A DNA stretch of 64,000 bases from Turritopsis dohrnii (taxonomy: Eukaryota; Cnidaria; Hydrozoa; Anthoathecata; Oceaniidae), in NCBI GenBank assembly GCA_027922465.2, contig BQMF02000284.1, positions 496,001-560,000 on the forward strand, given 5' to 3'. Below, one piece after another: positions 1 through 13,257 of this stretch (its first letter is position 1; each line of letters begins with the position of its first letter). The notes under the pieces are model-generated. The model saw only the letters and a list, made by a program, of their open reading frames with translations, did not search any database and had not been told where the DNA came from. The position numbers were made by a program, and so were the translations under genes.

Positions 1-821
1 CGAGAGATATTTTTCTAAGAGCTTCCCTTACACTGCCGTTTATTTATATCATTTCGAACGTTGAAACTATAGTAACTAAGTTCGTTCAAAATGTAAACAA
101 ATTTATTTCGTATCGGAAAAGGATTGTGTTGGTCACGGTCAAGTGAATATCTTTTTGAAAATATCGTTCGGATAAACGAAACTGAAAGAAATTAGAAAGG
201 TAAGAGATGGGAGGAATTTACTATATGTTTTTATATGTTTTTATTCAAGTTAAAGTGATTTGAAAGTTTGGAGAAACGCAACTGAAAGAAATTAAGAAAG
301 GTAAGCAGATTTGAAAATGGTGAATTTACAATTGGTTAAAGAAAAGGAATTTACCATTATGTTTTATTTTTTCAGTGATTTTTCAAGTTAAAGTGATTTG
401 AAAGAAGAGTTTGAAAGAAAGAGTTCCTGGTTCTTGAGGAGGTTTTTGAGAAATTTCCTTTATTTTGTGAAATTATTTTTTTTAGTTTTTAAAACTTATC
501 TGTACTTTATGTTATATAATAATCTTAATTGGTTTTTGAATTTGCAAATTATTTTTTTTAGTTTTTTCTTCTCTTAGATTTTGTTTGCAAAAGTAGTGAT
601 TAGAATAACAAAAGATAAAACCTCTTTTGATAAAGGTATGTTTTATTTTATTATTATAAAAGTTATTGTGTATTTAAATGTTTTCAATGTTTTTTATTTC
701 TATTCTCTACCAGGTTGTGCAGTTTGTTTGGGTAGCTAAATCTTCCTATCTTTGTGTAAATAGATTTACATTTAGGATATAGATTTACTTGATTTTACCT
801 ATAGTTTTAACTTTATACATC
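1..821 (+). other. 5' leader of Helitron 1 (element start lies outside the window)
   Basis: AT-rich sequence with no gene of its own. In the related Helitron 2 about 810 bases separate the TC terminus from the first ATG, so the terminus of this copy should lie just left of base 1. A short stretch near 60-110 (AAACTATAG followed by GTAAACAAATT) resembles the Helitron 2 leader near 31,160-31,190. No TC-type terminus is visible in the first bases. Two near-repeats (around 175-300 and 270-420, sharing GAAACTGAAAGAAATTA and CAAGTTAAAGTGATTTGAAAG) indicate a local duplication. Confidence 0.45.
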
Positions 822-1772
822 ATGTTAAATATCACAGGCAATAATGTCATTCCAGGCTTTCAAGCAACTTTTAGGAATGGCCAGTTTGCTTTGCAACTAT
901 CTGATCAGCAGCAAATTCGCTCTGTTATTCAGCGCAGATTTGCACATGAGGATGTAGCTGAGGCAAGGCGCAGGGAGATACAGGCTAATAATTTGGCTGG
1001 TGGTGTATCAGATGTTCAGCAAATTGTTCAGCCAGTTACATTTGAAAATGAGCGAATTCGGGTTAATAATGCTGAAAGACAATTTCAACTTCGCCATCTT
1101 GAAAATGATGATCGAAGATTAGCCAGGCAAAATAGCAATGCGCGTCATATGAGAGCAAGGCAGGCCGGTCGGCGTAATATGAATGGTCCTTTGCATCGTG
1201 CTGCGCGCCAACCAAATATATTACCTGAGCAGCATTATTTAGGCACTATGGACAAATATTGTCAATTTTGTAGTGCTAAAATGTTTACAGATGAAACTAA
1301 CTTCAAATGTTGTCATAATGGCAAGATTCATCTTAATGATATAACCTATCCTAATGATCTTAGAGATCTTTTAGTAGGTAATAGGAATCAAGCAAAGAAC
1401 TTTCAAGAAAATATTAGAAAGTTTAACAGCTCCGTCGCTTTTGCGTCAATGGGTGCAAAATTAGCTGTACCACCAGGTCATGGACCACCTGTCTTTCGAA
1501 TTAATGGTCAGGTTTGTCATCGTACTGGGAACTTGCATCCAGCAGAAGGTGTTCCTCCATCATATGGTCAGTTGTACATTTATGATGGGATGGATGCATT
1601 CAATGAAAGAATGGCGAGACCTGAAAATCAAGGTTGCTCCCCTGAGGTTATGCAAAATTTACAAGAAATCATTATTAGAGAAAGTCCTTACGCTGCTGCA
1701 TACAAAAACATGAGTGAGATAGACTCTGAGGAATTACGGCTTGCCCAAGAACAAAATCGCCAACCATCTTTG
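822..1772 (+). pseudogene. Helitron 1 Rep/helicase, exon 1 (zinc-finger N-terminal part)
   Basis: First coding exon of a Helitron replication-initiator/helicase gene. The ATG at 822 is chosen because its product (MLNITGNNVIPGFQATF) aligns with the Helitron 2 start (MFNIRGTNIIPGFQAVF). The exon carries a cysteine/histidine cluster (CQFCSAKMF...FKCCHNGKIH, about residues 140-170) of the kind found upstream of the Rep domain in animal Helitrons, then a conserved stretch ending in RESPYAAAYKNM. It ends at a GTAAAA donor at 1773; the acceptor is at 1860-1861, a conserved intron position compared with Helitron 2. This exon has no break, but the downstream exon is disrupted, so the gene as a whole is dead. 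Confidence 0.85.
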
Positions 1773-1861
1773 GTAAAATTTTGCGTTATTTATCAAATTT
1801 TGTATATATATAGGTTTTTTTAAAATCATTCATTTTCAAAATCTTACATCTTAAAATTGAG

Positions 1862-4800
1862 GTTAGAATGCACCTGAGGAGTGGTGGTGATCGGCGGCGT
1901 TACAATCTACCCCACCATGATGAAGTAGCAGCTTTTTTTGTTGGTGAAGATGGTGCACCACCTGCCACTCGGAATATTGTTGTTTATCCTCGAGACAGAC
2001 CATTGCAATGTCTACCAACAGATTCACCTCATCTGGATCCCATGGTTTATCCAGTCTTTTTTCCAAGGGGAGAGTCTGGTTGGACTACAGATATTCCTCA
2101 TGTAGCTGAACATGCTTCAGGTAGTCGGTGTCGCACAACTGCACTACAATATTATACTTATAGGTTTTCCTACAGAAATAATTTTAATCCCATCTTAAAA
2201 GGTAAAAGATTATTTCAACAATTCGCGGTTCACTGTTACTGTAAGGTTGAATCTGATCGTCTCAACTATATTCGGAGAAACCAGAATGTGTTACGTGTTG
2301 AGCAATATCGAGGGTTGATTGATCATCTTGCCAATGTTGCAGGAAATAGAGGTTTAAATGCAGGCAAACCTGTGATATTACCATCGTCTTTTCAGGGCAG
2401 TCCAAGAGCTATGCGACAAAATTACCAAGATGCAATGGCTATGGTGACTAAAATGGGAAAACCTGATTTGTTCTGCACCTTTACGTGTAATCCCAAATGG
2501 AAAGAAGTTACGGAAAATTTAGATAATGAGCCAGCACATTATCGTCCTGATTTAGTTGCACGTGTTTTTAATTTGAAATTGAAAGCACTTTTAAATGATG
2601 TCATAAATAATGGTGTATTGGGGAAAACAATTTCTCACCTTTATATGATTGAATTTCAAAAGCGTTCTTTACCTCATGCCCATATTCTTATTCATTTAGC
2701 ACAAGAGGATAAGTTACAAAATGCTGATGATGTTGACAGCTTGATATGTGCTGAAATTCCTGATCCAGATGAGGAGCCAGAACTACACAACATTATCAAA
2801 TCGTGTATGATACATGGCCCATGTGGGATTTACAATGGGACTTCTGTTTGTATGGGAGACGATGGTAACTGTACCAAAGATCTTCCCAAATCATTCTGTG
2901 ATGCAACACAAATGAATGTTAATGGCTATCCTTTGTATCGCAAACGGAATAATCGTCGAACTGTGAAGGTTAAAAATGCAGATTTAGATAATCGATGGGT
3001 AGTTCCATAATGTCCTTGGTTATCAAAGAAATATAATGCACATATAAATTTGGAAGCCTGTACTTCTATAAAAAGTGTTAAATATTTATTCAAATACGTA
3101 TATAAAGGACATAATCGAGTGCATGTCGAAATTAACGAACAATTGCAATATGATGAAATTAAAACTTTTTTAGATGCTCGATATGTTAGTGCACCTGAAG
3201 CACTGTGGAGAATATTTGAGTTCTCCATGCATGATAAATCACACTGTATCAAAAGATTGGCAGTGCATTTGCGGGATCTTCAACGGGTTTATTTTCAGCC
3301 TGGTGAAGAGTATGCAGCTGCAGACAGGGCATCTATGAGAGACACTCACCTCACAGCATGGTTCAAATTGAATGTAGAAGATCCTGATGCCCGACAATAT
3401 CTGTTTTCTAACATTCCATATCACTATGTATTTCATGATAAGGAAAAAAAATGGAAAGCAAGAGATAAAACATATAAGCCAATAATTGCTCTATTATACA
3501 ATGCAAGACCAACAGAAGGAGAAAGATTTTTCCTTTGTGTTTTATTGCTTCACATCCCTGGTGCTACATCATTCGAGTATTTGCGCACGTTCAATGGGGT
3601 GGTTTTTGATACGTTCCGTGAAGCATGTATTGCAAGAGGTCTTCTTCAAGATGATGAGGAATGGCACAATACATTGGAAGAAGCATCTACATTCCAAATG
3701 CCACAACAATTGAGGCAACTGTTCGTCACAATATTGACACACTGTGAGCCATTGAATCCACTGGAACTGTGGAATACATTCAAGGATCAATTGTGTGAGG
3801 ATTATATGCACACATTAACTGTTACCCAAGCTGAGCAAAAGGTTTTGGGATATATCGATAACATACTGAAACAATTTGGTATGTCTTTAACTCAATTAAA
3901 CCTTCCTGAGCTAATTGAACGAATTGACGAGGAAGAAGTTGATCTAAATGTATACATTGACCAGACACTTCAGGTAAGGCCTCTGCTTAATGAGGAGCAG
4001 GTGGATGTGGCAGATGCAATATTATCTGCTGTATCCAATGTACGTCACGCCTTGGCACAACCTGATACATTGTTTTATCTTGATGGACAAGCTGGCACAG
4101 GTAAAACATTCACATATAACTATGTTATAGCAGCATTAGGGCCAGAGGTTGGAAAGTCGCTACTGCTGCATATACAGGTATTGCAGCGACTTTACTTTCT
4201 GGTGGGTGTACATTGCATTCATTATTTCATTTGCCTGTTCCTGTTTTAGAAACCAGTGTTTGTAATGTAACTCCGACATCAAAACATGCTGAATACTTAC
4301 GTAGTGTAGACCTGTTTCTCATCGATGAAGCGACAATGGTTTCCACTCATATTTTTCATGCCATCGATCAATTACTCCGTGATGTTTGTAACAACAATAC
4401 TCTCTTTGGTGGCAAAGTAATGTTATGGGGCGGAGATTTCCGTCAATGCTTACCTGTTGTAAAGAAAGCAAAACCCACTGATGTTATTGAGGTGTGCTTA
4501 ACCAGTTCTGCATTGTGGGCATCAGTGTCAAAATTCTCATTAACTCAAAACATGAGAGCTAGACCTGAGGAACAACAATTTTGCCAGTGGCTGCTACAAT
4601 TGGGTAATGGGGAACTACCATTAAAACAAGCAGATCCTGCTAAAGGTGCCATTGAAATTCCAGATTGCTGTGTCGTTTCTGAAAACACATCGCTTATTTC
4701 AGTCATGTATGACGGCCTGGAACCTAATCAATATGCTTCAACTGCTATTTTGACACCTACAAATGAGCAGTCATTAATAATTAATAATGAGGTGTTGGAA

Positions 4801-5386
4801 AGATTGCCTGGTGATCCAGTTTGCTGTTATATTGCTGATGAAGTTGATTGTGATGATAAGGACGAGCGACAAAATTATCCGCTTGATTTTTTAAATAGCA
4901 TCACACCATCCGGTATGCCTCCACATTGTTTGAAACTTAAAGTTGGAGCAATAATTATGCTTTTACGAAATTTGAACATCAAGAAGGGTCTTTGTAATGG
5001 GACACGCTTGATTGTTCGGGAATTACCGCATAACTTTATTAAAGCTGAGGTTTTGACAGGGTCAGCTGTTGGAGAAACAATTTTCATACCTAGGGTACAA
5101 TTGTCACCCTCTGACACAGGTATGCCTTTAACCTTTGAAACACAGACAACTGCCGATACGTTTGGCTTATTCTTTCACTGTTAATAAGAGTCAAGGTCAA
5201 ACATTTGAAAAAATTGGTTTGTTTCTACAACGACCGTGCTTTTCACATGGTCAGCTATATGTAGCCTGTTCTAGGGCAAAGGCATTGGATAATGTTAAAG
5301 TCAAAGTTGCTGCCACAGGTAAACAAGGTTACATCAATGGGAAGCTGTTTACACAGAATGTTGCCTTCCCACAAGTTTTACAGTAA
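1862..5386 (+). pseudogene. Helitron 1 Rep/helicase, exon 2, disrupted by one stop and two frameshifts
   Basis: Contains the Helitron Rep nuclease (HUH motif PHAHILIHL; tyrosine motif VKYLFKYVYKGH) followed by a Pif1-like SF1 helicase (Walker A GQAGTGKT, Walker B FLIDEAT, motif GGDFRQCLPVV, C-terminal NKSQGQTF and YVACSRA). Compared with Helitron 2 it has a premature TAA at 3008-3010 where a Tyr codon is expected, a one-base deletion near 4136 just after the Walker A region, and a one-base insertion near 5127-5135 before the last helicase motif. Walker A has Gln where Helitron 2 has Pro. All frames otherwise align closely, so the element was inactivated after insertion. The product would act in rolling-circle transposition: Rep nicks and joins single strands, the helicase unwinds. 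Confidence 0.92.
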
Positions 5387-8233
5387 AGTATTTATTGTTT
5401 TGTTTATTGTGCAGTTTTTCTTTATTTGCCATAATCTGTGCCCTTTCGTTAGTTCAGTAACATGTGTATTATTGTGACGGATGTGATGGATGATTATTAC
5501 ACTGTGTATAGTTTTCCTTTGGGTAACTTTACCAGTGTGATATTTATTCTATCCGCCTGGTGGTTCGTTAATGCTGTTTATAGTAGAACTACCGTCTCCG
5601 TTTTTATATATTTCCCCGTAGGGCGAAATATATGTTAAAACCGGCAGTTTCCTTCTCCTTCTCCTTCTCCTTCTTCTTCTCTGTTCACTTTTATAGCCGC
5701 GGTTCAGTATTGAATTTTCGCCTAGCCAAACTAGATAAGAATAGAGGCTAGTCTACAGCACGCCATTTTTTCAGTCAGTGCAGTGGAAGATTTTTGCTTT
5801 TTTTCTGTAGCTTTTAAAATGATTCAATAGATGAAACGTTAAATGATGTTAAATGATGGAAATGAATCGTTTTAGTTCAGTGTTGTCTTTAAAAGCTTTG
5901 TAAAAACTTTTGAATGAATTGAACGTGTAAAAACCAGAAAGAATTGATATATCAATGATGTTTTGTTTTTGTTGATAACAATGTTATGATGATTGGTAAT
6001 TAATTTGCTTCGAACAGCAAACCATTGAAGCTGTGGTTTCAGTGCAAAGGTGAAAATTAATTATCAATAGCCAGGCTGAAGATTTATTTTTATTTTACAT
6101 CCTGATATGTAATGTATATAGCCCAAACTGAAAGCACGATGTACCAGCCATAAAGGAAACCCATTTCATGTGGAGAACAACCAGTTCAATCAGTTTGATA
6201 ATTCAAAAAGTACATACAAAAAACAGCAAGTAAAAACGTGATGTCGTATATGCAATGTTCAGAAAACCAATTATGTATAATATTTTAAAACACACAGGAT
6301 TGAGACACATAATAAACTTTAAAAAATCTGGTCGAGTGTGCTTCCCTGGATAGTCATTTAATCCAACAACAGAAACATAGTTTACTATGGATGAATTCCA
6401 TGGTCACGTATACTGTTTTGATACTGTATGTATATTTTGCAAAATTTATATACTGTCAATTTTCCTGTACGAACAACGAGCGTAAATCAAAACACAATAC
6501 AAATGACAGTCTGTAAATTAAATCAAGCCGGAACATGAACTTCTACTTTCAGCTATGTAGTGATTTGGTTATGAATATGTATTTTCACTACCAAAATTTT
6601 TTTTTTCCATTTGCGATTTATATATGAAGGTCGTTTTTACCACAAAATAAACAATGAGTGTGAACATATTTTTTTGAACATAGATGTTTATTCTGAATAC
6701 TTGAATTTAGTTTTATAAATTGTCACTTTAAGCCCATCTTTTTTTTGAAAATAACTATTCTGTCCTAATTTGAAATGTTACACGTAACATTTGTTAATAG
6801 AGATTTTGATTGCTTTTTGCTTATATGTTTACCCGAAAGTATACTGTGGTATCAAAATTAGGTTTAACAATTTTCTTTTCTTCTTTTGTACAGAAAACCT
6901 GTATACAAATTTGATTGTATAATGTTGTAAGATAATTTTATCCGAGTTACAAAAAGCAAGTGTTCTCTCAAATTACATTGTTTACCATGATTTTATGGCA
7001 TAAAGGATAGGAAACTTGTCAAGCTTCTGCAGCAATAAAGATCATACATATTATGTTAGTGATGAAATTGTCTTACACATTGATGGAGTTGTTGATATGC
7101 AGTTGTTTAAGGGGAAATATTAGTCGCATTTTAGCTACGTGTCCATAGTAACTTCTCAGTCACTTTTTAACTCCTCAGCAAAAAATTTTAAGAGAAACCT
7201 TACCATTTGACCGTGAACAACTTCATATCATAATAAGTTCAAAGTAAAAGTTTTTTTGTGGTATTAAATTCAATCTGAGTATCAGGTTGATGGTAGTTAT
7301 ACTGTAATTATTTAATGATACATTTTTCTCATGGTTATCAATGTACACACAATAATTGATAAAATGTTTGCAACTTTGGGGAAATATATAGTCGCATTTT
7401 TGCGAATCTTGTTTCTGATATACGATGACTGTTCCTTAACCTTTACCATGCCTTAATTTGGACTATTTCATGCCCAGCGCGCCTTAATAAATATTGAAAA
7501 ACAGACCGTTTCCAAAACTTATCATATTTTTTCAATGCTTCATCCTTTTTTCATGAAATAAAAAGCATTTGAAAGATATTGTGTTGTAGTTTCAGGATAT
7601 TACACCCTTTAAGATGCAATATCTTTACTTTTTTCTTCAATTTCTTCAAAAATTCCCCATTTTTTTAAGCGAAAAATCTTTTTCTGCACTCTTTGTAATT
7701 TTGTGTTCAATCAAAAAAAAGTGGTGGAATGTCTATGCATATCTTAACCATTTTGATTTTCCAATACTACAACATTATATCTACTCCCAGTCAAAATTTG
7801 GTTGAAAAAGAACTATTATTTATTGACTTATTCAATTTTTTTTTGTGTGCAGGTTTTTGCAAGTTTTGTAGTATTTTCACTGCCCGAAAAAAGAAAACCT
7901 AACAATCTTGTTGCTAGGTTACTCAATGTTATTAATAGCCTTTAATGTCAAAAAATGATACCTGCTACATCCCAGATTGAAAATGAGCTTCAAGGAACAT
8001 TTGCACAACAATCCAAACCATTTGCACCCAGATTTTGCCAACAGTAGGCCCATGGTAAGTCATCGGTCATCAAGTTTCTTTCACTTGTATAATTTTATCA
8101 TTTATTTCACATTGTTTATCTCTGAAAGAAATACAAACATAAATAAATTACAGATTTTCAAGTTTATTAGAGTAAAGACTCAGAATGATTAAGGACAAGT
8201 ATATTTTTCAATGTAACATATATTTCATATAAA
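5387..8233. other. Non-coding stretch between Helitron 1 and piggyBac
   Basis: No convincing coding exon on either strand. It holds a 9-bp perfect hairpin at 5606-5633 (ATATATTTC, a 10-base loop, GAAATATAT), then a pyrimidine run of repeated CTTCTC at about 5650-5680. The rest is AT-rich sequence with homopolymer runs. Short open frames near 7614-7805 and 7977-8192 are low-complexity and have no recognisable content. The right end abuts the 3' side of the piggyBac gene; I could not identify piggyBac terminal repeats or a TTAA target site here. Confidence 0.5.
5606..5633. repeat. Perfect 9-bp hairpin
   Basis: ATATATTTC at 5606-5614 is the exact reverse complement of GAAATATAT at 5625-5633, with loop CCCGTAGGGC, itself partly self-complementary. 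It lies 220 bases after the Helitron 1 stop codon. It may be an end or folded remnant of a small element; no CTRR-type Helitron end follows directly. Confidence 0.6.
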
Positions 8234-10980
8234 CTACTCCACATCGGATGATTCACTTTCATTCCCTTCTACGTAATTTTGTTTTGTATGGTACAATTCA
8301 AAACATGGTATGACACAAAGACCAACATTACAAACACGGCACATATAAGTGGTATCTTTTCTTTTGGATCTTGCTTTGCAGACAACACAAGATATTTGAG
8401 CATTCTTCTTCTTTCTACATCCTTTATATCGGGAACTGAAGTGCCGTTCAACGAGACGAAGCGGTAAGGGGTGTGAATTCTTCGGACCAGTGCTATTATT
8501 TGTACGTAAACCAAAACAGTGGACAGTGATGATATCATTAATTAATTGCTTTCTGAATTCCAAATGACACAAAGGTTTCTTGTTTATACGTTCAGGGTTT
8601 AATTTCTTCCAAACGATGTAGGCGTTGTAAACTGCAACATCAAGAAAAAGTTCAGCCAGTTTACGGTACCACTTGACTCCTCGTTTTTGGGTGGAATACG
8701 GAATAAGTACTCCGCTAAGGAGGTCAACACCACCCATAGTTTTGTTGTAGTCCACAATGCAATCTGGCTTTGAGATGGCAAGGTTGGTGTGGCGGTCTGT
8801 TTTGGAGGTTTTTTCCAATTTGCCGGTGTGAATTTTTGACAACATGCTAACGATCTTTTCTTTTTTCGTTTTTGTTACATCGTTCCAACGCATGACCGTG
8901 ATTTTGTTGTTGAACTTCACCATTGGAGGATCCCCCTTGATAGGTTGCCAGTCCCAAAAATCAGACGGTAGGCCTTCTTTCTTGCGAAGAGTTCCAAAAC
9001 AATCAGTTTCAAACTTCACTAAGGCTTCAGCAAGTTCCGGTGATGTGTAATAATTGTCAAGCGTCAAACAATATCCTTTCTTGAGATATTCTTCACCCAT
9101 CAATGAAATGACAACTTTTGAGGGTGATTTGAAATCATCAAATGGCTTGGTAAGACTATTTTCCAGACATGGCTTATAAGTTGTGGTTACACCTGTGTAC
9201 ACCATAAATCTTGAGAGGTATGCGCTGTCACTTTCGCAAAGCATAAAAAGTTTGATACCATATCGCTCTCGCTTTGATGGAATATACATTTTGAATGATA
9301 ACCTGCCCTTCCACAAAGATAGGTACTCATCAATGGCAACATTTTGACCCATAGCGTAGTTTTTCAGAAACTTGTCAGACAAATAGTCAAAATAGAAACG
9401 TAATTTATGAAGTGAATCGTTTTCGTCAAAATCAACACACCTGGAAAAATGAATCATGGACCGTATTGCTCTAAACCGTTTGCGCGGCATAAGTCTTGAA
9501 AAGATAGGGGTCTGAAAGAAACCATCATTTGTCCAATATAAGTCAAGACTGGGCTTTTTTGTGATACCCATCATAAACAAAATACAAAAATAAATCCACA
9601 TTTCGTCCTGATCAACAGGTTTCCATGCCGCAATCAGAGATTCTTTGGTTTCATTGATTCTTTCTCGAACATTAGAATCGTTCTTCAAAATGTTTGCATA
9701 TTCATTGGTAAATATGACAATAGAATCAATAAGTTCATCTGAAAAGAAACTTTTGAACACTTCTAATTTACTGGTAACGTCTTCATACTGAACGTTTATT
9801 CCGACAGTCCCAGAGAAAACAAACTGTTGCCTGTCTTTTCGTCTATCTTTTCTCCACTCTAAATCTTCAGCAGTCTCTTCGATTGTTTGTGTCTTCTTCT
9901 TTTTCTTCTTCCCAGTGGAACTTTTATCTTTGCCAGCCTTATTGTTGGTGGTCTTTTTACCAGTGGAACCACTTTCCGCAGGGGTATTACTTCCCCATCC
10001 ACGTCCATGACCGACGTTGTCTCCGCATCTACGACCAGAGTTGCATCTGCGGCCACGGGCAGTACTTGGACGTCTAACAGTAGTCCCTCGTGCTCTACCT
10101 CTACCTTTTACTGGTCCTTTTCCTCGACCAAAGACACGTTTCTTTTCTGTTGATGAAGTTGATGGTTGAGATGGCGGTGGCGATGGTGGGTTGTCCGGAA
10201 ACTCCTCATCGGTCAAATCAAACTCATAATCACTTTCAGTGGGTTGCAGCTCTTCCAATGGTTCATCTTTACCATTTTGGTTAACATTTTCAGATGCAAA
10301 ATCCACATCAATGTCAGGGCCTGGTTTGGAACGAAAGAAATAATCTTTACGGGTACTGTTACGGGCACTGCTACTACGGTTAGAAGGTTTGTGTGGTTTG
10401 GTGCCGGTGACTTCATCTTGTGTTGATTCACTACCTCGATGCTTTTTTGCAGGAGGTTTTTCAATGGGAAGATCATTGTCTGGAACTGCAATTTCATTGA
10501 GAATCAACAGTTCAGTTTCAGCTACATTGACATCATCAAACTCAGAGTTACGTTCGGACGTTTCAGATTCAATAACAGTATCCTTGAACACTGCAGTATC
10601 GGTAACAATCGACTTCCCTTCGGCCTCTTGTTCTGACTCGTAATCATTAGGCAGACTCTCAGATGCATCACTCTCTCCACATGAGTCTTAGAAAAGAAAA
10701 GAAAACTTTTTAAGTAACAAATAGGTGCTAGGTTTAGCTGGAACCAGCTGGATAGTATGAATGACAGTCAAAAGACCCCTAAATTTTGGAGCTCTCAATA
10801 AAGCATTTTGCATCAAAACACACAAAATATGAAAATATAATACCTTCATCACTATTTGATTCTAATTCAGACTCATCAACATCAGTATCTCTGTCCAAAT
10901 TGTCAAGAAAGTCCTGAATATCTTGATCTCTCACAAAACGTTTTTTGCGGAGTGTAGCTTTTAAGCGGAACGGAGCTCAT
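8234..10980 (-). CDS. piggyBac-type transposase, two exons (possible 1-nt frameshift in exon 1)
   Basis: DDE transposase of the piggyBac superfamily, which cuts and pastes DNA at TTAA sites. The main exon is 10686-8234, after a TTTTCTTTTCTAAG acceptor. Counting from the GTG at 10591 (785 residues), the three catalytic Asp lie in AIDEYLSLWKGR (421), TLDNYYTSP (512) and GGVDLLSG (623), and a C-terminal Cys-rich finger (C735, C738, C751, C754, C759, C763, H768) is present, as in piggyBac. The N-terminal 250 residues are acidic, then Arg/Gly- and Lys-rich. A first exon at 10980-10844 fits: ATG at 10980, donor GTATTA, phase 1 into the main exon. Its frame is continuous only if the six-T run at 10941-10946 is five long; the related copy at 16,350 has five. 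So this is either a one-base frameshift or an assembly indel. Confidence 0.9.
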
Positions 10981-13257
10981 TTGGCAAGATCAAATATTGT
11001 CATCAAAATACTAACAGAGAGATGCATTTCGGCTGAAACTCGATGAAACCTCCTACAGGGTCATACAAAAAGTGCAATTTGGCTCACTTACATCAGATTT
11101 CCCAAGTAGAATTCACTCAGATAACACCTTGAATGCGCGAGCAAAAAAATTTTCAAAGTATGGCTTTTAGGCAAATTTTTTCCCGTTTCTACGGTACATG
11201 GAATGCTTACCAAAATGCAAAGTTGTCATTCTTAGTTAGAGTTAAGTAGACATTTTTCCCCTTTCCCCGGGAAGGCTTTGCTTTGAGGTTTGTTTCTGGG
11301 AAACCAATACCTTCAATGTAAGTTGAGGATGAGAATAGATTGTTTGTTGACCTTTTTGACAATCTCTTATATTCTAGAAGTAAGGTTTCTATACTTTTTA
11401 AAGCACACTAAAATTATTTGTTGACTGAGCATCAATAATGTGCTTTACAGCTGTGCTGTGTGCTAGTAGGAATATCCATACGATCCAAACGTATTTCTTA
11501 TCCATTCCTTTTGCTTCTACGTTTCAGCTATTTTTATTTAGCCTTTTGTGTTTTTTGAACCACTGGCACAAGAAAGAATTTATTTCCACACAACAGACCG
11601 AACTAGTCAACACAACATCATTTGCTGCATTCAATGAGACCACTTTTACACCACAAAAGTTTGTTAATTGGTTCTTAGAGATTTTGAATTCTTAAGGCTA
11701 GTTGGAAATGTAGCGTATTAGGCTTTACCCTCTGTTTGGGGTAGTAGGATATATATATATTTACAGAAAAAAATTGACCTTGATTATTTCTATAATGTAA
11801 TCCACTCAACAAAAATCAAAACAGCATACATCATAATGGAATTTGAAAGGGTAAAATCTGTGTCACTTTGGGTAAATAATCAATCTATTAGGTATTTTAT
11901 TAACCATAAGTTTTTTAGTAATAAAAACGTGAACATTCAATTATTATTTATTTTACGAAACTTTTCCTAAGTATCTCTTACATCTTCAGATTATAATACA
12001 CTGTTGTACAGTTATTATTATCAAATTGAACTGCTTTACAATAAAAAAATGTAAGCAACATTACCTACCTGTAATGGCAGAAAATTATTGTCTGATTTGC
12101 CATTCAATATACAGCAACTACATTGTAGTGTTAGAATTTACAACATTTGGGCAGGTGAAACTTTATAACATGTTTTTGTCAAATGATAATGTAATTTTCA
12201 AAATTCTTTAAATGAATTAGATAACTGAAAAGTAAATCAATAAATTGGTTTTTCTATAACTGTACTCCTTGGTGTTACTACTTGGGTTCATTCTAATAAT
12301 ATAACATTACATAAAATGATTTTACTTAGGAAAAATCACATTAATAACTTAATCATTTTGTGAATGGGAAATTTTATGTTCTTATTGATTAATATGTTGT
12401 TTTACTATTTCAGGTGTATACATATCACATTATCAATGTATGAATGAAAAGGAAATGTATAATTGTTGGGCATCTCGTGCAATTGAAATGGAAGGGCTGA
12501 ACCAAAGATAGGAGTAACTAATGTCAAAGTGAAGTGTTGAGCATTAACAGCCAGTGTTAAAAAATAATACTCCGGAAGCATTCATTCAAAGATATCTTCA
12601 GTGACAATTCATTTGAAAGGAACGACACATTAAAGCATGTTTTAAATTGAATTTTCTTTGACTTTTAACTGAATGTTGATTGTCATCTCTGGGTTAATGT
12701 AAACATTTTTGGAAAAAGTTTGGAATATGCCTGTTGTATTTCTTGTTGGTTTCAACTTCCTGGTCTTCTTTATTTGATAATATTTGAGTGTGTATATCTA
12801 CTATTTACGCAGGATACTTTTACAACTGTGAGTGTCAAAATTTTTTGAATCTGTACTTATGTATGAAAGAGCTGAAAATTATTGATTCATAAAGTATTTT
12901 ATTTTATTTTGTTATTCCTTCTCTTTTCCATCTCCATCTCACGTTCACATAATCAAATTCTTAAAAAAAAGCACTATCAGACTTTAAACCCAACCACATT
13001 TTGACTATTTATATTTTGATATGCTAGTATATACTTGATAATAAGTTCTTCATACATGAAAGTTGCTATGGGCTACTGTAATTTTCATCAAATTACCACA
13101 TCAAAACGAGGCGGGAGTACAGTTTGGTAAAATTTCTACATTTGAAATAATATACGGGAGTATTTTTAATAGCAATATAACTCAAAAGTACATTGTATTG
13201 ATAGGCTTACATTGCATTAATTATTTTGCCAATAAAAGTAACATTATTTTGGTTTGA
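10936..13257 (-). repeat. Left arm of a 5.4-kb palindrome (piggyBac upstream region)
   Basis: This stretch is the inverted, diverged counterpart of 14,166-16,355. Matching landmarks are the outer ends (GCGGAGTGTAGCTTTTAAGC here, its complement at 16,330-16,350), the block with CCGGGGAAAAATGTCTACTTAA (here inverted near 11,245-11,275, there at 16,050), the block near 11,760-11,850, and the block at 13,078-13,130 (ATTACCACATCAAAACGAGG) against 14,305-14,330. The outer end coincides with exon 1 of the piggyBac gene, so the arm is at least partly the transposase 5' region. No other gene is seen; short open frames at 11,438-11,695, 12,026-12,211 and 13,063-13,257 are not convincing. Confidence 0.75.

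Noticed and set aside
6361..6425. Homology between the region left of piggyBac and the palindrome right arm (GAATTCCATGG.CACGTATACTGTTTTGAT)
   Set aside because: Only one short match near 15,540 was found by eye, too little to claim another arm copy.
9883..10643. Several plus-strand frames over the piggyBac N-terminus
   Set aside because: They are mirror frames of the Lys/Arg- and acidic-rich coding region.
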